Of a stretch of DNA of 64,000 nucleotides, positions 1-8,809 are shown piece by piece. Position 1 is the stretch's first letter, and each line of letters starts with the position of its first letter. Both the position numbers and the translations under genes were made by a program. The notes under the pieces are model-generated. The model worked only from the letters and a program-made list of their open reading frames with translations. It did no database searches and had not been told where the DNA came from. The DNA is from Ruminococcus sp. (GTDB lineage: Bacteria > Bacillota > Clostridia > Oscillospirales > Acutalibacteraceae), in the NCBI GenBank assembly GCA_017404665.1, contig JAFRBX010000015.1:62001-126000 (forward strand). The letters are read 5' to 3'.

Positions 1-196
1 GACCGGAGCAGTCAACCGCGCCGGGGGTGGCGCCGCCGTAAACATAGCTCCACTTGGAGTAGTAAGCGTTCAGCGCCCATTCCGCCAGACCGACGCCCGT
101 ACCGGACGCGCTGGATGAAACGGTGCTGACCGCGACAATGCTCGCGATGACAGCGGCGATCATGATGATGGAAATAATCTTTTTGAACTTCTTCAT
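1..196 (-). CDS. NlpC/P60 family secreted cell-wall hydrolase, N-terminal part (runs off the window)
   Basis: Only the first 65 codons are present; the gene continues beyond base 1. The reading starts MKKFKKIISIIMIAA, a lysine-rich n-region followed by a hydrophobic stretch to about residue 25, so a Sec signal peptide is likely. Residues about 50-65 read WSYVYGGATPGAVDCSG, which matches the start of an NlpC/P60 domain, where the Cys of DCSG is the catalytic nucleophile of a peptidoglycan endopeptidase. The ATG at 196 has a GGAGG ribosome site at 202-206, which fixes the start. The closeness of the signal peptide to the catalytic domain suggests a small stand-alone hydrolase. The rest of the protein is not visible. 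Confidence 0.82.
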   Translation of the reverse strand, partial: MKKFKKIISIIMIAAVIASIVAVSTVSSSASGTGVGLAEWALNAYYSKWSYVYGGATPGAVDCSG

Positions 197-1055
197 AAAA
201 ACCTCCATTAGTAAATCCGTTGGCGTGCAAGCGCGATTCTATATTATAATAGAGAAGGGCTTGAAATCATCGCCTGAGGACTTGCTGAGAATCGTTTTTG
301 AAATCATCGGTAACAAAACTGTCATTATTATACACGAGAATTATTGGATTATCAACCCTTTTACGCAAAATACTGGCAAAATGACAACAGAATTAAGAAT
401 TCGTTCATATTTGTGTACAGATTGTACAAAAATTATTCACAATTAGGCTGGTTACAACTTGTAACCTTTATTTTCAAAAGAGAAAAAAAGACCAATCGGA
501 TAAGTTTTGACAATTCCAGACAGGAAAAATAATTGCGTTTTAATGCGAATTCAGAAATAACTGTTACGCATTTGTTAACATTCTTTTATGAAATTATAAA
601 TAGAAGATTACAGGAGGACGGCACTGAGCCTGTTGGCACGGCGTTTGTCGATTTACCATCGGACGATGTTTTTTGCTCTATCTGGGGCTTTCGATAACAG
701 TTACCTCCGTCATTCTCGGTACGTCATAGATACCGTACCCTGCGGAGTGATTCATCTGCTTCGAGCGATAACATGATGTAAATCAATATTTCCGGAGCTT
801 CAAAGTCCCCACTTACAATATCATCTCAATTGTTTGATACACGAAAATCCGCATTAACACTGGATTCTACTCTCGGTAGAGAGCGTTTTCTACCTGCGGG
901 ATACATGTTTTCAACAGCGGGAGAATAATATCCTGAAGGTCGTAGAGCGTTAGCCGGCTTTGTAGATTGAATTTTTTTCATGTGCAGCGTATGATGATTT
1001 CAAACAAGCGGCATATCGTCATCGGGCAATTGCCGTTAATTTCGGAGGAACATAA
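197..1055. other. Long intergenic region with no intact gene
   Basis: About 860 bases separate the divergently placed NlpC/P60 and DegV genes. Bases 230-600 are AT-rich and hold only short, poorly coding reading frames. A TATTATAATATAG stretch on the minus strand near 240-255 could carry the -10 of the hydrolase promoter, but I see no convincing -35. Bases 724-981 contain a possible broken minus-strand gene, listed separately. No RNA gene or riboswitch was recognised. Confidence 0.5.
724..981 (-). pseudogene. Possible broken small gene of unknown function
   Basis: From an ATG at 981 a minus-strand frame reads MKKIQSTKPANALRPSG and continues 51 codons to a TGA. The same frame then stays open for 33 more codons (ending LRRVRYL) to a second stop at 724. 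The part after the first stop, rich in Leu/Glu/Arg, looks more protein-like than random sequence. There is no clear ribosome site, and the overlapping frames are also partly open, so this may be chance. I do not recognise a family. It is listed only as a candidate degraded gene in an otherwise empty region. Confidence 0.2.
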
Positions 1056-1934
1056 ATGAGCTTTACCATTCTGACCGATACATCGGCTAATTTACCTACC
1101 TCGCTCCTCAAAGAGCATGATATACAGGTTATCCCGTACCACTATTTTATCGGCGACAAACAGTTTTCCTGTCTGGATACCGAAGGCTTTGACGGCAAAA
1201 AATTCTACAAGGCGATGCGGCTGGGCGCGGATATCAAGACCTCCGCGATCAACTTCCAGAGCTATATCGACTTTTTCGGCGGATTTCTGGAGCAGGGAAA
1301 GGATATCCTTTTTATCAGCATGTCCTCAGGCATCAGCAGCTCGTTCAGCTGTTCCGAAATCGCTAAAAAGGAACTGCAGCAAAAGTATCCCGACCGTGAG
1401 ATCCTGCTGGTGGATACCATCGGCGCGTCGCTGGGCGAGGGCATCTTTGCGCTGAGAGCTGCTGAGTATCGCGACGCCGGCTTTACTATCCAAAAGACGC
1501 ACCGCATGCTGGAAAAAGAGAAGATGAACATGTATCAGGTGTTCACCGTGGACGATCTGATGTATCTCAAGCGCACCGGCCGTCTGACCGGCTCCGCCGC
1601 CGTGATCGGCAACATGCTGCAGGTCAAGCCGATCCTGAAGGGGAACGAGAACGGTGAAATTGTGAATTTCTCTAAGGTCATCGGCAGAAAGAAAGCCATC
1701 GACATGCTGGCGCAGCGTTACAATATGCTGGTCAAGAATCCCGAGCAGCAGCTCGTGGGTATCGCTCACGCCGACTGTGAGGATGACGCGAAATATCTCG
1801 CGGAGCTGCTGAACAAGAAAAAGCCTCCCAGAGAGATCCTGACGGTCGTTTACGAGCCCGTTACCGGCTCGCACGTCGGTCCCGGAACGCTGGCGCTGTT
1901 CTTCATGGGCGACGATAAGGTAAGATTCAGATAA
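1056..1934 (+). CDS. DegV family fatty-acid-binding protein
   Basis: A 292-residue protein, the usual length of the DegV family. These are cytosolic two-domain proteins that bind a fatty acid; the FakB members deliver it to the kinase FakA for acyl-phosphate formation. Family hallmarks are visible: TDTSANLP at residues 7-14, the lipid-contacting TSAINFQSY at 62-70, SMSSGISSSFS at 88-98 and DDLMYLKRTGRL at 166-177. A GGAGGA ribosome site at 1044-1049 supports the ATG at 1056. The gene stands alone, with no fakA nearby, so its partner kinase must be encoded elsewhere if it is a FakB. Family membership is firm; the particular lipid or role is not. Confidence 0.9.
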   Translation: MSFTILTDTSANLPTSLLKEHDIQVIPYHYFIGDKQFSCLDTEGFDGKKFYKAMRLGADIKTSAINFQSYIDFFGGFLEQGKDILFISMSSGISSSFSCSEIAKKELQQKYPDREILLVDTIGASLGEGIFALRAAEYRDAGFTIQKTHRMLEKEKMNMYQVFTVDDLMYLKRTGRLTGSAAVIGNMLQVKPILKGNENGEIVNFSKVIGRKKAIDMLAQRYNMLVKNPEQQLVGIAHADCEDDAKYLAELLNKKKPPREILTVVYEPVTGSHVGPGTLALFFMGDDKVRFR

Positions 1935-1975
1935 CATCGGTTCCCCGGTCATCCGCAGGGTATGGACCCCTTTTT

Positions 1976-2077
1976 AATCGGTTAGATTGCCACGGGAACA
2001 CTCCGGCTCCTGACACGCGTGTCAGGAGGCACCTCCCTTAGGAAAGGGAGGATTTGCCTTCGTAATGACAATTTGAA
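1976..2077 (+). repeat. Composite palindromic intergenic repeat
   Basis: Begins with GGTTAGATTGCCACGGG, close to motifs seen again near 22257, 23155 and (on the minus strand) 34880. It contains the hairpin CCTGACACGCGTGTCAGG and a second hairpin CCTCCCTTAGGAAAGGGAGG, then ends with CTTCGTAATGACAAT, also found in the minus-strand copy at 34815-34830. The second hairpin resembles the one embedded in polA at 44304-44323. The element lies between the DegV stop and its terminator. Confidence 0.6.
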
Positions 2078-2093
2078 ATTAAAAACAGACTAT

Positions 2094-2139
2094 AAAAAAG
2101 CTGTTCTCTTTACATCAAAGAGGACGGCTTTTGTTTTTA
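2094..2139 (+). terminator. Rho-independent terminator after the DegV gene
   Basis: The arms AAAAAGCTGTTCTCTTT and AAAGAGGACGGCTTTT pair, with G-U pairs, around a short loop (TACATC), and are followed by GTTTTTAT. It lies about 160 bases after the DegV stop. Confidence 0.75.
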
Positions 2140-2246
2140 TCCTGATTTTTCTAGAAATATCTCAACATAGTCTATGAAACATGCGTCGAAAAGGTTTTTT
2201 ATCATCAAAAAACATCGATTTTTCCTAGAAATAACAGTAATTTTGT

Positions 2247-3239
2247 ATGGATGACGTCTCAATTATCAGCAGCTCTGACGGTCGTTCCGATTCTGCGACC
2301 TGGACGAGGACGATCACCGGTCTGCCTGTATACACGACGGTCAACGGTACTACGAAATATTACAGCTATACAGTCGAAGAAGCGCCTATCTTAGGCTACA
2401 CCGGCGCCATTAGCTATGATACAACGAGTGCGACAACAACAGCGAAAATCGTCAATACACCCGAACCGTTCGAGATAAAGTTCAAGTATTACGACCGCTA
2501 TGAAATCAACGGCTCTCCCTCCGGCATTGAAGATACTGAAACGGTATACACTGTTACGGTAAATGCGATCCCGCAGAGATATATTACTTATGATAATGAA
2601 ACCGGTGAAGTAAGCTCTATTGATTTCGCGGGTCTGATCGGAGAAACGGCTGTAGAGTTCTCTAACACCGCGCTGTCCGTCGCCAACGTTATGTGCGACT
2701 ATGATCTTTGGACGTCACAGAGCGCGGCGGCGACTGCTATGAGCAGCAGAAGTTATTTAGTCAACGGCGAACCGGTTCCCTACAACGCAAACGAAGATGA
2801 AACGACCTATCACACCGACTATCTCGGCAAGCCGTATAATCATACGCCTTACGACGGTCAAGCAGAATCAAAGCTCGAAAAATGGGTCAACTATTATAAT
2901 TCGGAAGACAATACGCTGGAAGAGGATAGCTTATCTACAAACAACAACTTCTTAAACGTCAAGAAGATCGTTGTCTGGTGCTACAACTATCCCAGACAGT
3001 ACAACGTTAATATCTACGGTGCGAACAGCGCTGATGATCTTGATCAGGATGCGAAAACCGTCGGCGGCAGCACGGTTCATGTTGCAAGTGCAACCAGCGA
3101 AGATAATGACGTCAAGTATAACGGTCAGTTCTATTACAATCAGCGCTTCGGCGAGGAAACCGGCAACGAAGATCAGGATCACGGCGGCTTTATCGAAAAC
3201 TACGGTTTGGCAAGATTCACCGATACTCCGTTTTTCTAA
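2247..3239 (+). pseudogene. Fragment of a CnaB-type surface adhesin or pilin
   Basis: The reading has no signal peptide and no ribosome site, and an in-frame stop lies three codons before the first ATG, so the N-terminus is missing. Residues about 19-72 (TWTRTITGLPVYTT... YTVEEAPILGYTG ... KIVNTPEP) match the strands of a CnaB-like repeat of Gram-positive wall adhesins. The remaining roughly 250 residues are Asn/Asp/Tyr-rich, as in large secreted adhesins. No LPxTG motif or sorting tail is present; the frame ends within a few codons of where a serine recombinase fragment begins on the other strand. The two sortase genes at 3877-5455 suggest a former pilus locus. Inferred to be a non-functional remnant. 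Confidence 0.65.
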
Positions 3240-3494
3240 TTCAGCTTTAATTGTTCCATAACTGTCTCCTGCGAGAAATCTATGGTATATGTATCGAATT
3301 ACGTCAGCTTCTTCGGGAACGATTTCCGGTTCGCCGTCTTTGCCCTTTTTGTAACCGATCATGTTTTTGTATTGAAATGCTACTTTGCCCTGTCTTGCGC
3401 TTTGTTCTTTTCCCCATTTGACGTTGGCGCTTATGTTTTCAGATTCGCTTTGAGCAATCGATCCGTAGATCGTAATATAGAATTCAGAGCTTTT
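3222..3494 (-). pseudogene. Internal fragment of a large serine recombinase
   Basis: The minus-strand frame reads FYITIYGSIAQSESENIS, then NVKWGKEQSARQGKV, then GEPEIVPEEADVIRYIYHRF and LAGDSYGTIKAELEKRS. This is the region just after the catalytic domain, including the start of the recombinase domain, in TnpX/Tn4451-like and related large serine recombinases. The catalytic N-terminus (with the nucleophilic Ser) and the long C-terminal part are absent. Homology ends around 3222, exactly where the adhesin fragment on the other strand ends, so the two were joined by a rearrangement. It is non-functional as it stands. Confidence 0.75.
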
Positions 3495-3682
3495 ATTACT
3501 AATGAAGCAAAACCGTTGACTAATAGGAATAATTCGTGATAACAAATGAGGCGCCGTACAGTCAACAGACCATACAGCGCCTAAAATGCAGAATTATTAT
3601 AATTTACATCTCCCTGTTAATCTGTAGATCTGTTGCGGATTAAACAGATTGAGTTTCTTTCCTTTCTTACTCCATATTCTCC

Positions 3683-3892
3683 TTATTCTAACCCAATTAT
3701 ATCGTTAAAGTCTGAATTATTATCCTTTTTCTGTTCATCGTTGTGGGTTTGGTTTTCTTCACGCATATCGTCATCGCGTCCCGCGACTGACAGAATGCAC
3801 ATTGTCACCACGCCGAAAAAGCCGCCTACAAACAATCCGATGATAAATCCAATCATTGGGATAAGTCCTTTCAATATTATATCCGTTCGCAT
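3683..3892 (-). CDS. Small membrane protein, DUF3789-like
   Basis: A 69-residue protein with one strongly hydrophobic segment (about residues 8-36, GFIIGLFVGGFFGVV) followed by a charged Asp/Glu/Asn-rich tail. The glycine-rich membrane segment resembles DUF3789, a short family common in clostridial conjugative elements; its function is unknown. Its start overlaps the 3' end of the upstream sortase gene by 16 bases, so the two are probably translationally coupled and form the last gene of a minus-strand operon. The family call rests on a short motif. Confidence 0.55.
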   Translation of the reverse strand: MRTDIILKGLIPMIGFIIGLFVGGFFGVVTMCILSVAGRDDDMREENQTHNDEQKKDNNSDFNDIIGLE

Positions 3893-4644
3893 ATGACCTC
3901 ATAGCGTGTCCTGCCCATGTTGGCACAGGTAATCAGCGTAATGAGGTCTTTTCCTTTCTTAATGCATATGTCCTCGGTATCGGTCTCTCCGATCTCCTTG
4001 GTAGATATAACCTTGTAGTCAAGAGTACTGAAGAAGGTGGTAACGCTGACAGCGTCTCCTATATCCATACTTGGGAGATAATCGAATACTGTCCGTCCAA
4101 AATAACCGGTATGTCCGGCGAACACGGTGTTGGTATCCGTACCGCCCAGCGGCAGCGAGGTATTATTCAAATGTGCAGCCCCGCATGCCATATTGCTGTC
4201 GTCGGCTCCTAAGTAGATCGGGAGATACATCCCAACAGTCGGAACCGTGATATAACCATAAACTCCGTCATAAATCCCGTAATCGGTCAGGTCCAGCGCA
4301 GCCTGTGAAAAGTCACAGTTCAGATCCTGATGCTCACGCAAAAGCTCGTTATATCGAATGCTGTCTGCGTAGAGACTGTCCAGATCGTAATTCGGTGCGG
4401 CAGGAAAATCGGAGAGCAATTCTCCGTTCTCATCAACCGGATAACCCTCGGTATCCACAAAGCTGTCCTCATCGTCCTGATCATAGCTGATGTCCTGTTG
4501 TTCCTCAGATATACGGTCAAACCTGTCTATTATTTCATTGTTTTTCTCTTTCATTATGAGTTTGCTTATATTGGGATACAGAAACAACGCTATTGCGCTT
4601 ACTATCAGGAGGATGGCCGAAATCCGCAGTATTTTACTTTTCAT
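3877..4644 (-). CDS. Class C-like sortase (pilin-polymerising type)
   Basis: A 255-residue membrane-anchored transpeptidase with an N-terminal hydrophobic anchor (residues 7-23). Residues about 128-255 hold the sortase barrel with all three catalytic residues: His178 in FAGHTG, Cys240 in TLITC and Arg247 in RTRYEV. The stretch HLNNTSLPLGG before the His is typical of class C enzymes, which link pilin subunits through isopeptide bonds. It lacks the C-terminal membrane helix of its neighbour and carries a very acidic insert at residues 50-80 (DQDDEDSFVDTEGY), which may serve as a lid. It overlaps the upstream sortase gene by 11 bases. Its pilin substrates are no longer intact in this window. 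Confidence 0.85.
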   Translation of the reverse strand: MKSKILRISAILLIVSAIALFLYPNISKLIMKEKNNEIIDRFDRISEEQQDISYDQDDEDSFVDTEGYPVDENGELLSDFPAAPNYDLDSLYADSIRYNELLREHQDLNCDFSQAALDLTDYGIYDGVYGYITVPTVGMYLPIYLGADDSNMACGAAHLNNTSLPLGGTDTNTVFAGHTGYFGRTVFDYLPSMDIGDAVSVTTFFSTLDYKVISTKEIGETDTEDICIKKGKDLITLITCANMGRTRYEVICERI

Positions 4645-5455
4645 GTCTGCGTTTCCTCCCTTTATAAAGGATAATCAGCGCGACGATGACGACGAGAGCT
4701 GCAATAGTGATATATAAGGGCATACTGTCCTTTTCTGTGACCACTGCCGTCTGTTCTTCTTCTACATCTGCAGGATAATACCTTTCACCTGTAACAAGCA
4801 GGCGGTGCGTGTTAATTGAATACGGCGTACAGGTAATCAGCGTTACCAAATCCCTTCCACGTTCTATGTTGAGATATGATACCTCGTCAGGTAAAACTAT
4901 CTTGGTATCAAACACTTTATAATGCATTGTGTCTCCGAGAACGGTGACAGAAAAGGTATCGCCGATCTGAACATCCGTCAGCTTGTCAAACAGAATCTTC
5001 CCCGGGTATGCGGTATGAGCGGAGATTACCGCATGGTTGGATTCGCCGCCGATCGGAAGCGATGTACCCGCCATGTGAATCGCTCCCTTAGACAGCATAT
5101 CATCCGAATCATGATAGATCGGCAGATGGCAATCGATACACGGTATATCAATCGTACCCATTTGCCCGTTATCGGTCAGATTCAGGGTTGCGAGGTATTC
5201 GGTATCATCGATGAAGGAGGTAGGCGAAAAACTATCTTTAACAAAATCTCTGATACTGTCGTTATAAACCTCGGCCTGCCGCAGACAGCGTGATTTGTCC
5301 TCTGCGGAAAGGGCATCTACGGTATTGTTATACTGTGCGATCTCGCCCTTTGCCAATAAATTGTTCAAGTAGGAGGAAAGCGTCGGGTATAAAGCGGCGC
5401 CTGCCGCAAGAATCAGTATAAGCACGGATAAAACCGGCAATAGCTTCCTTTTCAT
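4634..5455 (-). CDS. Class C sortase
   Basis: A 273-residue sortase with an N-terminal transmembrane helix (residues 5-22), the sortase domain (about 95-225) and a C-terminal helix (247-264) followed by KGRKRRHEK, the layout usual for class C pilus-assembly sortases. Catalytic residues are His147 (ISAHTAYPG), Cys209 (TLITCTPYS) and Arg218 (NTHRLLV). HMAGTSLPIGG at 128-138 is the class C signature before the His. It is followed with overlap by a second sortase. Just upstream on the same strand lies only the terminal sorting tail of a wall protein fused to a VirB4 fragment, so the pilin gene that should precede it seems to have been lost. Confidence 0.9.
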   Translation of the reverse strand: MKRKLLPVLSVLILILAAGAALYPTLSSYLNNLLAKGEIAQYNNTVDALSAEDKSRCLRQAEVYNDSIRDFVKDSFSPTSFIDDTEYLATLNLTDNGQMGTIDIPCIDCHLPIYHDSDDMLSKGAIHMAGTSLPIGGESNHAVISAHTAYPGKILFDKLTDVQIGDTFSVTVLGDTMHYKVFDTKIVLPDEVSYLNIERGRDLVTLITCTPYSINTHRLLVTGERYYPADVEEEQTAVVTEKDSMPLYITIAALVVIVALIILYKGRKRRHEK

Positions 5456-5482
5456 TTGTCACCGATCTCAGAAGGAAAGGAG

Positions 5483-6773
5483 TTATTCCGCAGCCTTGTC
5501 AGCTTTGTTTTTCTTCTTTTTTCTTGCCACGAAGAAGATCACGCCGCCTGTTGCCGCGAGTGTGAAAGCGATAGAATCGAAGGCTCGGTACTCCTTATCG
5601 CAAAGTTCATAGAACTCTTTCATGGTCGGATAGTCTGTCGGCTTTAATTTGCTGTAATCGGTGATATCGGAAATGCCGAATCGGTTATACAGCTTGGTCA
5701 GCATGATTTCGATGGTATCGATCTGCGCGTCGTTGAAATCCTTATAGCTGCGGAAGAAGTCTTTGAGAAAGGCGATATGCTGGCTGAGTCTTGTGACCTT
5801 CTTGAAGGCTTCGGGTGTGTCGATATCAATCTCTCCCGATCCGTCCGTCCATGCCTTCGGTTCAAGCGGATTGATGATAGAGTCGCCCGACATAAAGTCG
5901 ATATAAGTGCCTCCGAGCGCAGTGCAGATTTCCTCATATTCTGCTTCGGGATCGAGGCAGATGATAGATTTTCCCGACTCGCGGATATTGGTCAGAATCA
6001 GCTTGAGCAGATAGCTCTTGCCCTGACCGGAGTTTCCGAGAATCAGGATATTGGATGTGGTCTTGTCCTCGGCGCGACGGTCAAAATCGACGAGAATGTT
6101 TGTGCCGAACTTGTCGCGTCCGATATACAAGCCCTTAGGATCAGTCTTGCCTGAGAAGTTGAACGGATAGAGATTGGCTACCGAGCTCGACGGCAGAACA
6201 CGCTCGAACTGAGCGCCGAACTGATTGGACAGAGAGGAAGCCTTCCTTTTGCCGCAGCGTCAGCTTATCGACGGTGATTTTGGAGCGTGTCAGCTCCATT
6301 GAGATATCGCTCTGCAGATCCCGAAGCGCTTTCATGGATTTCGCCTTCAGTTCAATATAGACGCAGCAGTGGAGCAGGATTTCCTTATTCTTGCGAAGAT
6401 TCGCCATCAGCTGAATAACATCCTGCAGGTTGCCCTCGGCTTCAATAGTGTCGTTGACGTCATTGCCTCCGGTTTTCATCTTATTGGCGCGGGTTGCATT
6501 CTGCATGATCTTTCTCTGCTCAAATGATTCCACAAGCCTGTGATATATCCGGAGCGTAACGCCGTTGCGGTCGCCGAGCTGAGACAGGATCGCCTGTTCC
6601 TCAGTAGTAGGCGGATATTCTTTGATAGACCACACCGATCGGTAGCTGTTGCCGACGATGTAATGGTCGGCATGGAATTTGATAACACCCGGAAGGATGC
6701 AGTCGAAAAAATCCTTGGTACGGATTTCTTCCTGCTGATCGGGTGTGAGTACCTTATTTCTTTTCTTAAACAT
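5483..6773 (-). pseudogene. VirB4-type conjugation ATPase, frameshifted and fused to a wall-sorting tail
   Basis: The N-terminal part starts at an ATG at 6773 with an AAGGAGG site at 6778-6784 (MFKKRNKVLTPDQQEE) and runs to TLRQKEGFLSV near 6240. There the frame shifts; the following frame resumes as NQFGAQFERVLPSSSV, then YIGRDKFGTNILVDF and the Walker A GNSGQGKSYLL, matching VirB4/TraE ATPases of Tn916-like and related conjugative elements. Homology stops near 5580. The last 25-30 codons (IAFTLAATGGVIFFVARKKK and a Lys-rich end) are a hydrophobic helix plus positive tail, as in LPxTG-anchored proteins. The gene is therefore both frameshifted and chimeric and cannot make a working VirB4, whose C-terminal half with Walker B is missing. 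Confidence 0.85.
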
Positions 6774-6874
6774 AATTCCTCCTTGCGCCGTTTTGCGAAG
6801 GAGCGATATACGGCACCCAATCATGCCGTTGTAAAAGAACCAATTCGGTTATTAACCATTAACGGTAGGGACAC

Positions 6875-6915
6875 AAAAAAAGATCAGCCGTTAAGCCTTC
6901 GCAAAACGACTGATC
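6875..6915 (-). terminator. Terminator of the AAA ATPase gene
   Basis: On the minus strand GATCAGTCGTT pairs with AACGGCTGATC around a 12-base loop and is followed by TTTTTTT. It begins 13 bases beyond the stop of the ATPase gene. Confidence 0.85.
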
Positions 6916-6927
6916 ATTTTTATTAAG

Positions 6928-8790
6928 TTACATAGTTGGAACATATCCTTGACTTTCGGTTTGTTCCGTTAATATTACGTCCGGAAGCTCTTGCAGAAAA
7001 TCCTCGACTCTTAAATACTGTACTTCGTTATCTAACTCTTGATCTGTACCTCGATAAATCACATTTGTGCTGACAATCTCGCCGAATCGCTTTTCGGTCA
7101 AACTTCTCTTATCAGGATCAATAAGGTGTCGGTACTGATTTTCAATCGCCTTATCGCTGTGCTTGATCTCATAAACGGCACATTGGTCGGCTTCGGTATC
7201 GTATGTCACCATATCATATTCGCCGTTATAAAAGGCGAGTTTGAATACACGCACTGTATCGGGAGCGGATTTGGCTGTTTCCAAGAGTACAATGTCCTCC
7301 ATCATCCTTCCACGCACTTCTTCGAGAATGCGCTCAGTGACGTTAGACTTTTCCTTTTCACTCAATGCTGAGAACACGTTGTCCTTCATCAGCGAATATA
7401 CCAGCGCCTGCGCCTGACAGTACCGCATACCGGGTTGCGTGAAAATGATATGCTCTAAGGGCTCAAGCTCGGGATCGGCGTACTCTGTCGGACAGTCGAT
7501 GATCAAATCCAGCGCCTTGAGGTACTCTTTGATTTCGATCACATGGGCATTGGTGATACCGATGCTCTGATCTTCCTTGCTGCGGATATCCAGTATTTCC
7601 ATCAGCTTCTGCGTCACAGCTTCGGTATCGATACGGTCGAGAATATCCGTCCGCCTGTCGGGATCGCGATCTTTACGCAGATTTCTCGCAGCGATACCGA
7701 GGTCTGACGAGTGAAACTCCCTGATGATCGTATCCACAACAAAGCGGTGGTTCATGTCTTCAATAATACGGTTGATGGCGTTTGTCAGCTCACCTGCCTG
7801 ATACAGCGAATACAAGTGATGGAAGTGGCTGCCGTCCTCGTAACAGGCGAGCGAATGCTGGATATTGCGGCAGATCGCGGTGTCGATATACCTTCTGGTG
7901 CTCTCGTCATCCCGGAATGACGCATCATCGCTGTTCAGTTCAGGGCTTTCAAAATCCATTTCTCCGGCACGCAGCGTACCGCCGTAACGGATGTACTCAT
8001 CGATACTGTTGATCCTGAGCAGCCTTGCGTGCTCTCTGAACGGAATAAATGTCGTGTGAATCGGTATGGCTCTGTCGTACAGCTCCTCGTTCATCGCAAG
8101 ACTGAATCCGAGAGAATCTGTTCCCGACAAAACAAGCTTCATTCCCATCGCCGCAAACACATCGGAGAACAATGCTGCCGAGTCGATAAAGTCCTTCATC
8201 AGCGTGACTTCATCGAGGAAGATATATTTGTAATCGGCGTCGAAAAGGCGCTTGAGATCGCGGTTCATCATCGCCATTGTATCCGTTCTTCTCAGCTTGA
8301 TATACGCCGCTTTCGTGACCTCTGACTCATTCATATCGGCAATCGCTTGACGAAGCATGGTGGTCTTGCCCGTTCGGCGTAACCCATATATCAGGCAAAC
8401 GCGATCGGTATCCGCGCTGTGGAGATAGTTTTGCAGCTGCTCATAACAGTCTCTGCGTTCCCATTCGGCAACGCCTGACGCCATAGCAAGCAGTGCTTTT
8501 CCGACTGTAACATTGGTTTCGCATTCTGAGTCAATATCGGTTGCCATCACAGTATTGTCGTTTTGACTCTGTAGTTCTTTCAACTCAGCCTGTAGTGCTT
8601 TTCTCTGTTCGATCTGAGCTTTAATCTGATCAAGCTCTCCTGCTTTTATATACTTACTCTGCTTTTTTCCACCTTCACTCCATTGAAGATAGTATCGAAT
8701 TTTGCCCTGTATTGTTTTTTGTGAGATATACCCTTTCGGTAAGGAACTTATCTGCGTTTGGAGCTCGTTGATTTTATCGTTGGTATTCAT
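6928..8790 (-). CDS. AAA ATPase with DUF6788-like N-terminus and PD-(D/E)xK-like C-terminus
   Basis: A 620-residue protein. Residues about 18-75 (LPKGYISQKTIQGKIRYYLQ ... then a charged coiled segment) resemble DUF6788, usually seen as a short separate domain. Residues 130-260 form a P-loop ATPase of the AAA_14 kind: Walker A GLRRTGKTT at 136-144 and Walker B YIFLDEV at 189-195. Near residues 525-555, GEYDMV and VYEIKHS fit the D...E-x-K signature of a PD-(D/E)xK nuclease fold, as in DUF4143-type proteins. The gene is intact, has its own near-consensus promoter overlapped by an inverted repeat, and its own terminator, so it behaves as an independent cargo gene among decayed mobile-element genes. 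A defence role is possible but unproven. Confidence 0.75.
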   Translation of the reverse strand: MNTNDKINELQTQISSLPKGYISQKTIQGKIRYYLQWSEGGKKQSKYIKAGELDQIKAQIEQRKALQAELKELQSQNDNTVMATDIDSECETNVTVGKALLAMASGVAEWERRDCYEQLQNYLHSADTDRVCLIYGLRRTGKTTMLRQAIADMNESEVTKAAYIKLRRTDTMAMMNRDLKRLFDADYKYIFLDEVTLMKDFIDSAALFSDVFAAMGMKLVLSGTDSLGFSLAMNEELYDRAIPIHTTFIPFREHARLLRINSIDEYIRYGGTLRAGEMDFESPELNSDDASFRDDESTRRYIDTAICRNIQHSLACYEDGSHFHHLYSLYQAGELTNAINRIIEDMNHRFVVDTIIREFHSSDLGIAARNLRKDRDPDRRTDILDRIDTEAVTQKLMEILDIRSKEDQSIGITNAHVIEIKEYLKALDLIIDCPTEYADPELEPLEHIIFTQPGMRYCQAQALVYSLMKDNVFSALSEKEKSNVTERILEEVRGRMMEDIVLLETAKSAPDTVRVFKLAFYNGEYDMVTYDTEADQCAVYEIKHSDKAIENQYRHLIDPDKRSLTEKRFGEIVSTNVIYRGTDQELDNEVQYLRVEDFLQELPDVILTEQTESQGYVPTM

Positions 8791-8809
8791 GATATCACTT
8801 CCTGACTGT

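Noticed and set aside
3546-3682. Terminator between the recombinase fragment and the DUF3789 gene
   Set aside because: GGCGC-type arms can pair with several G-U pairs, but no T-run follows on either strand.
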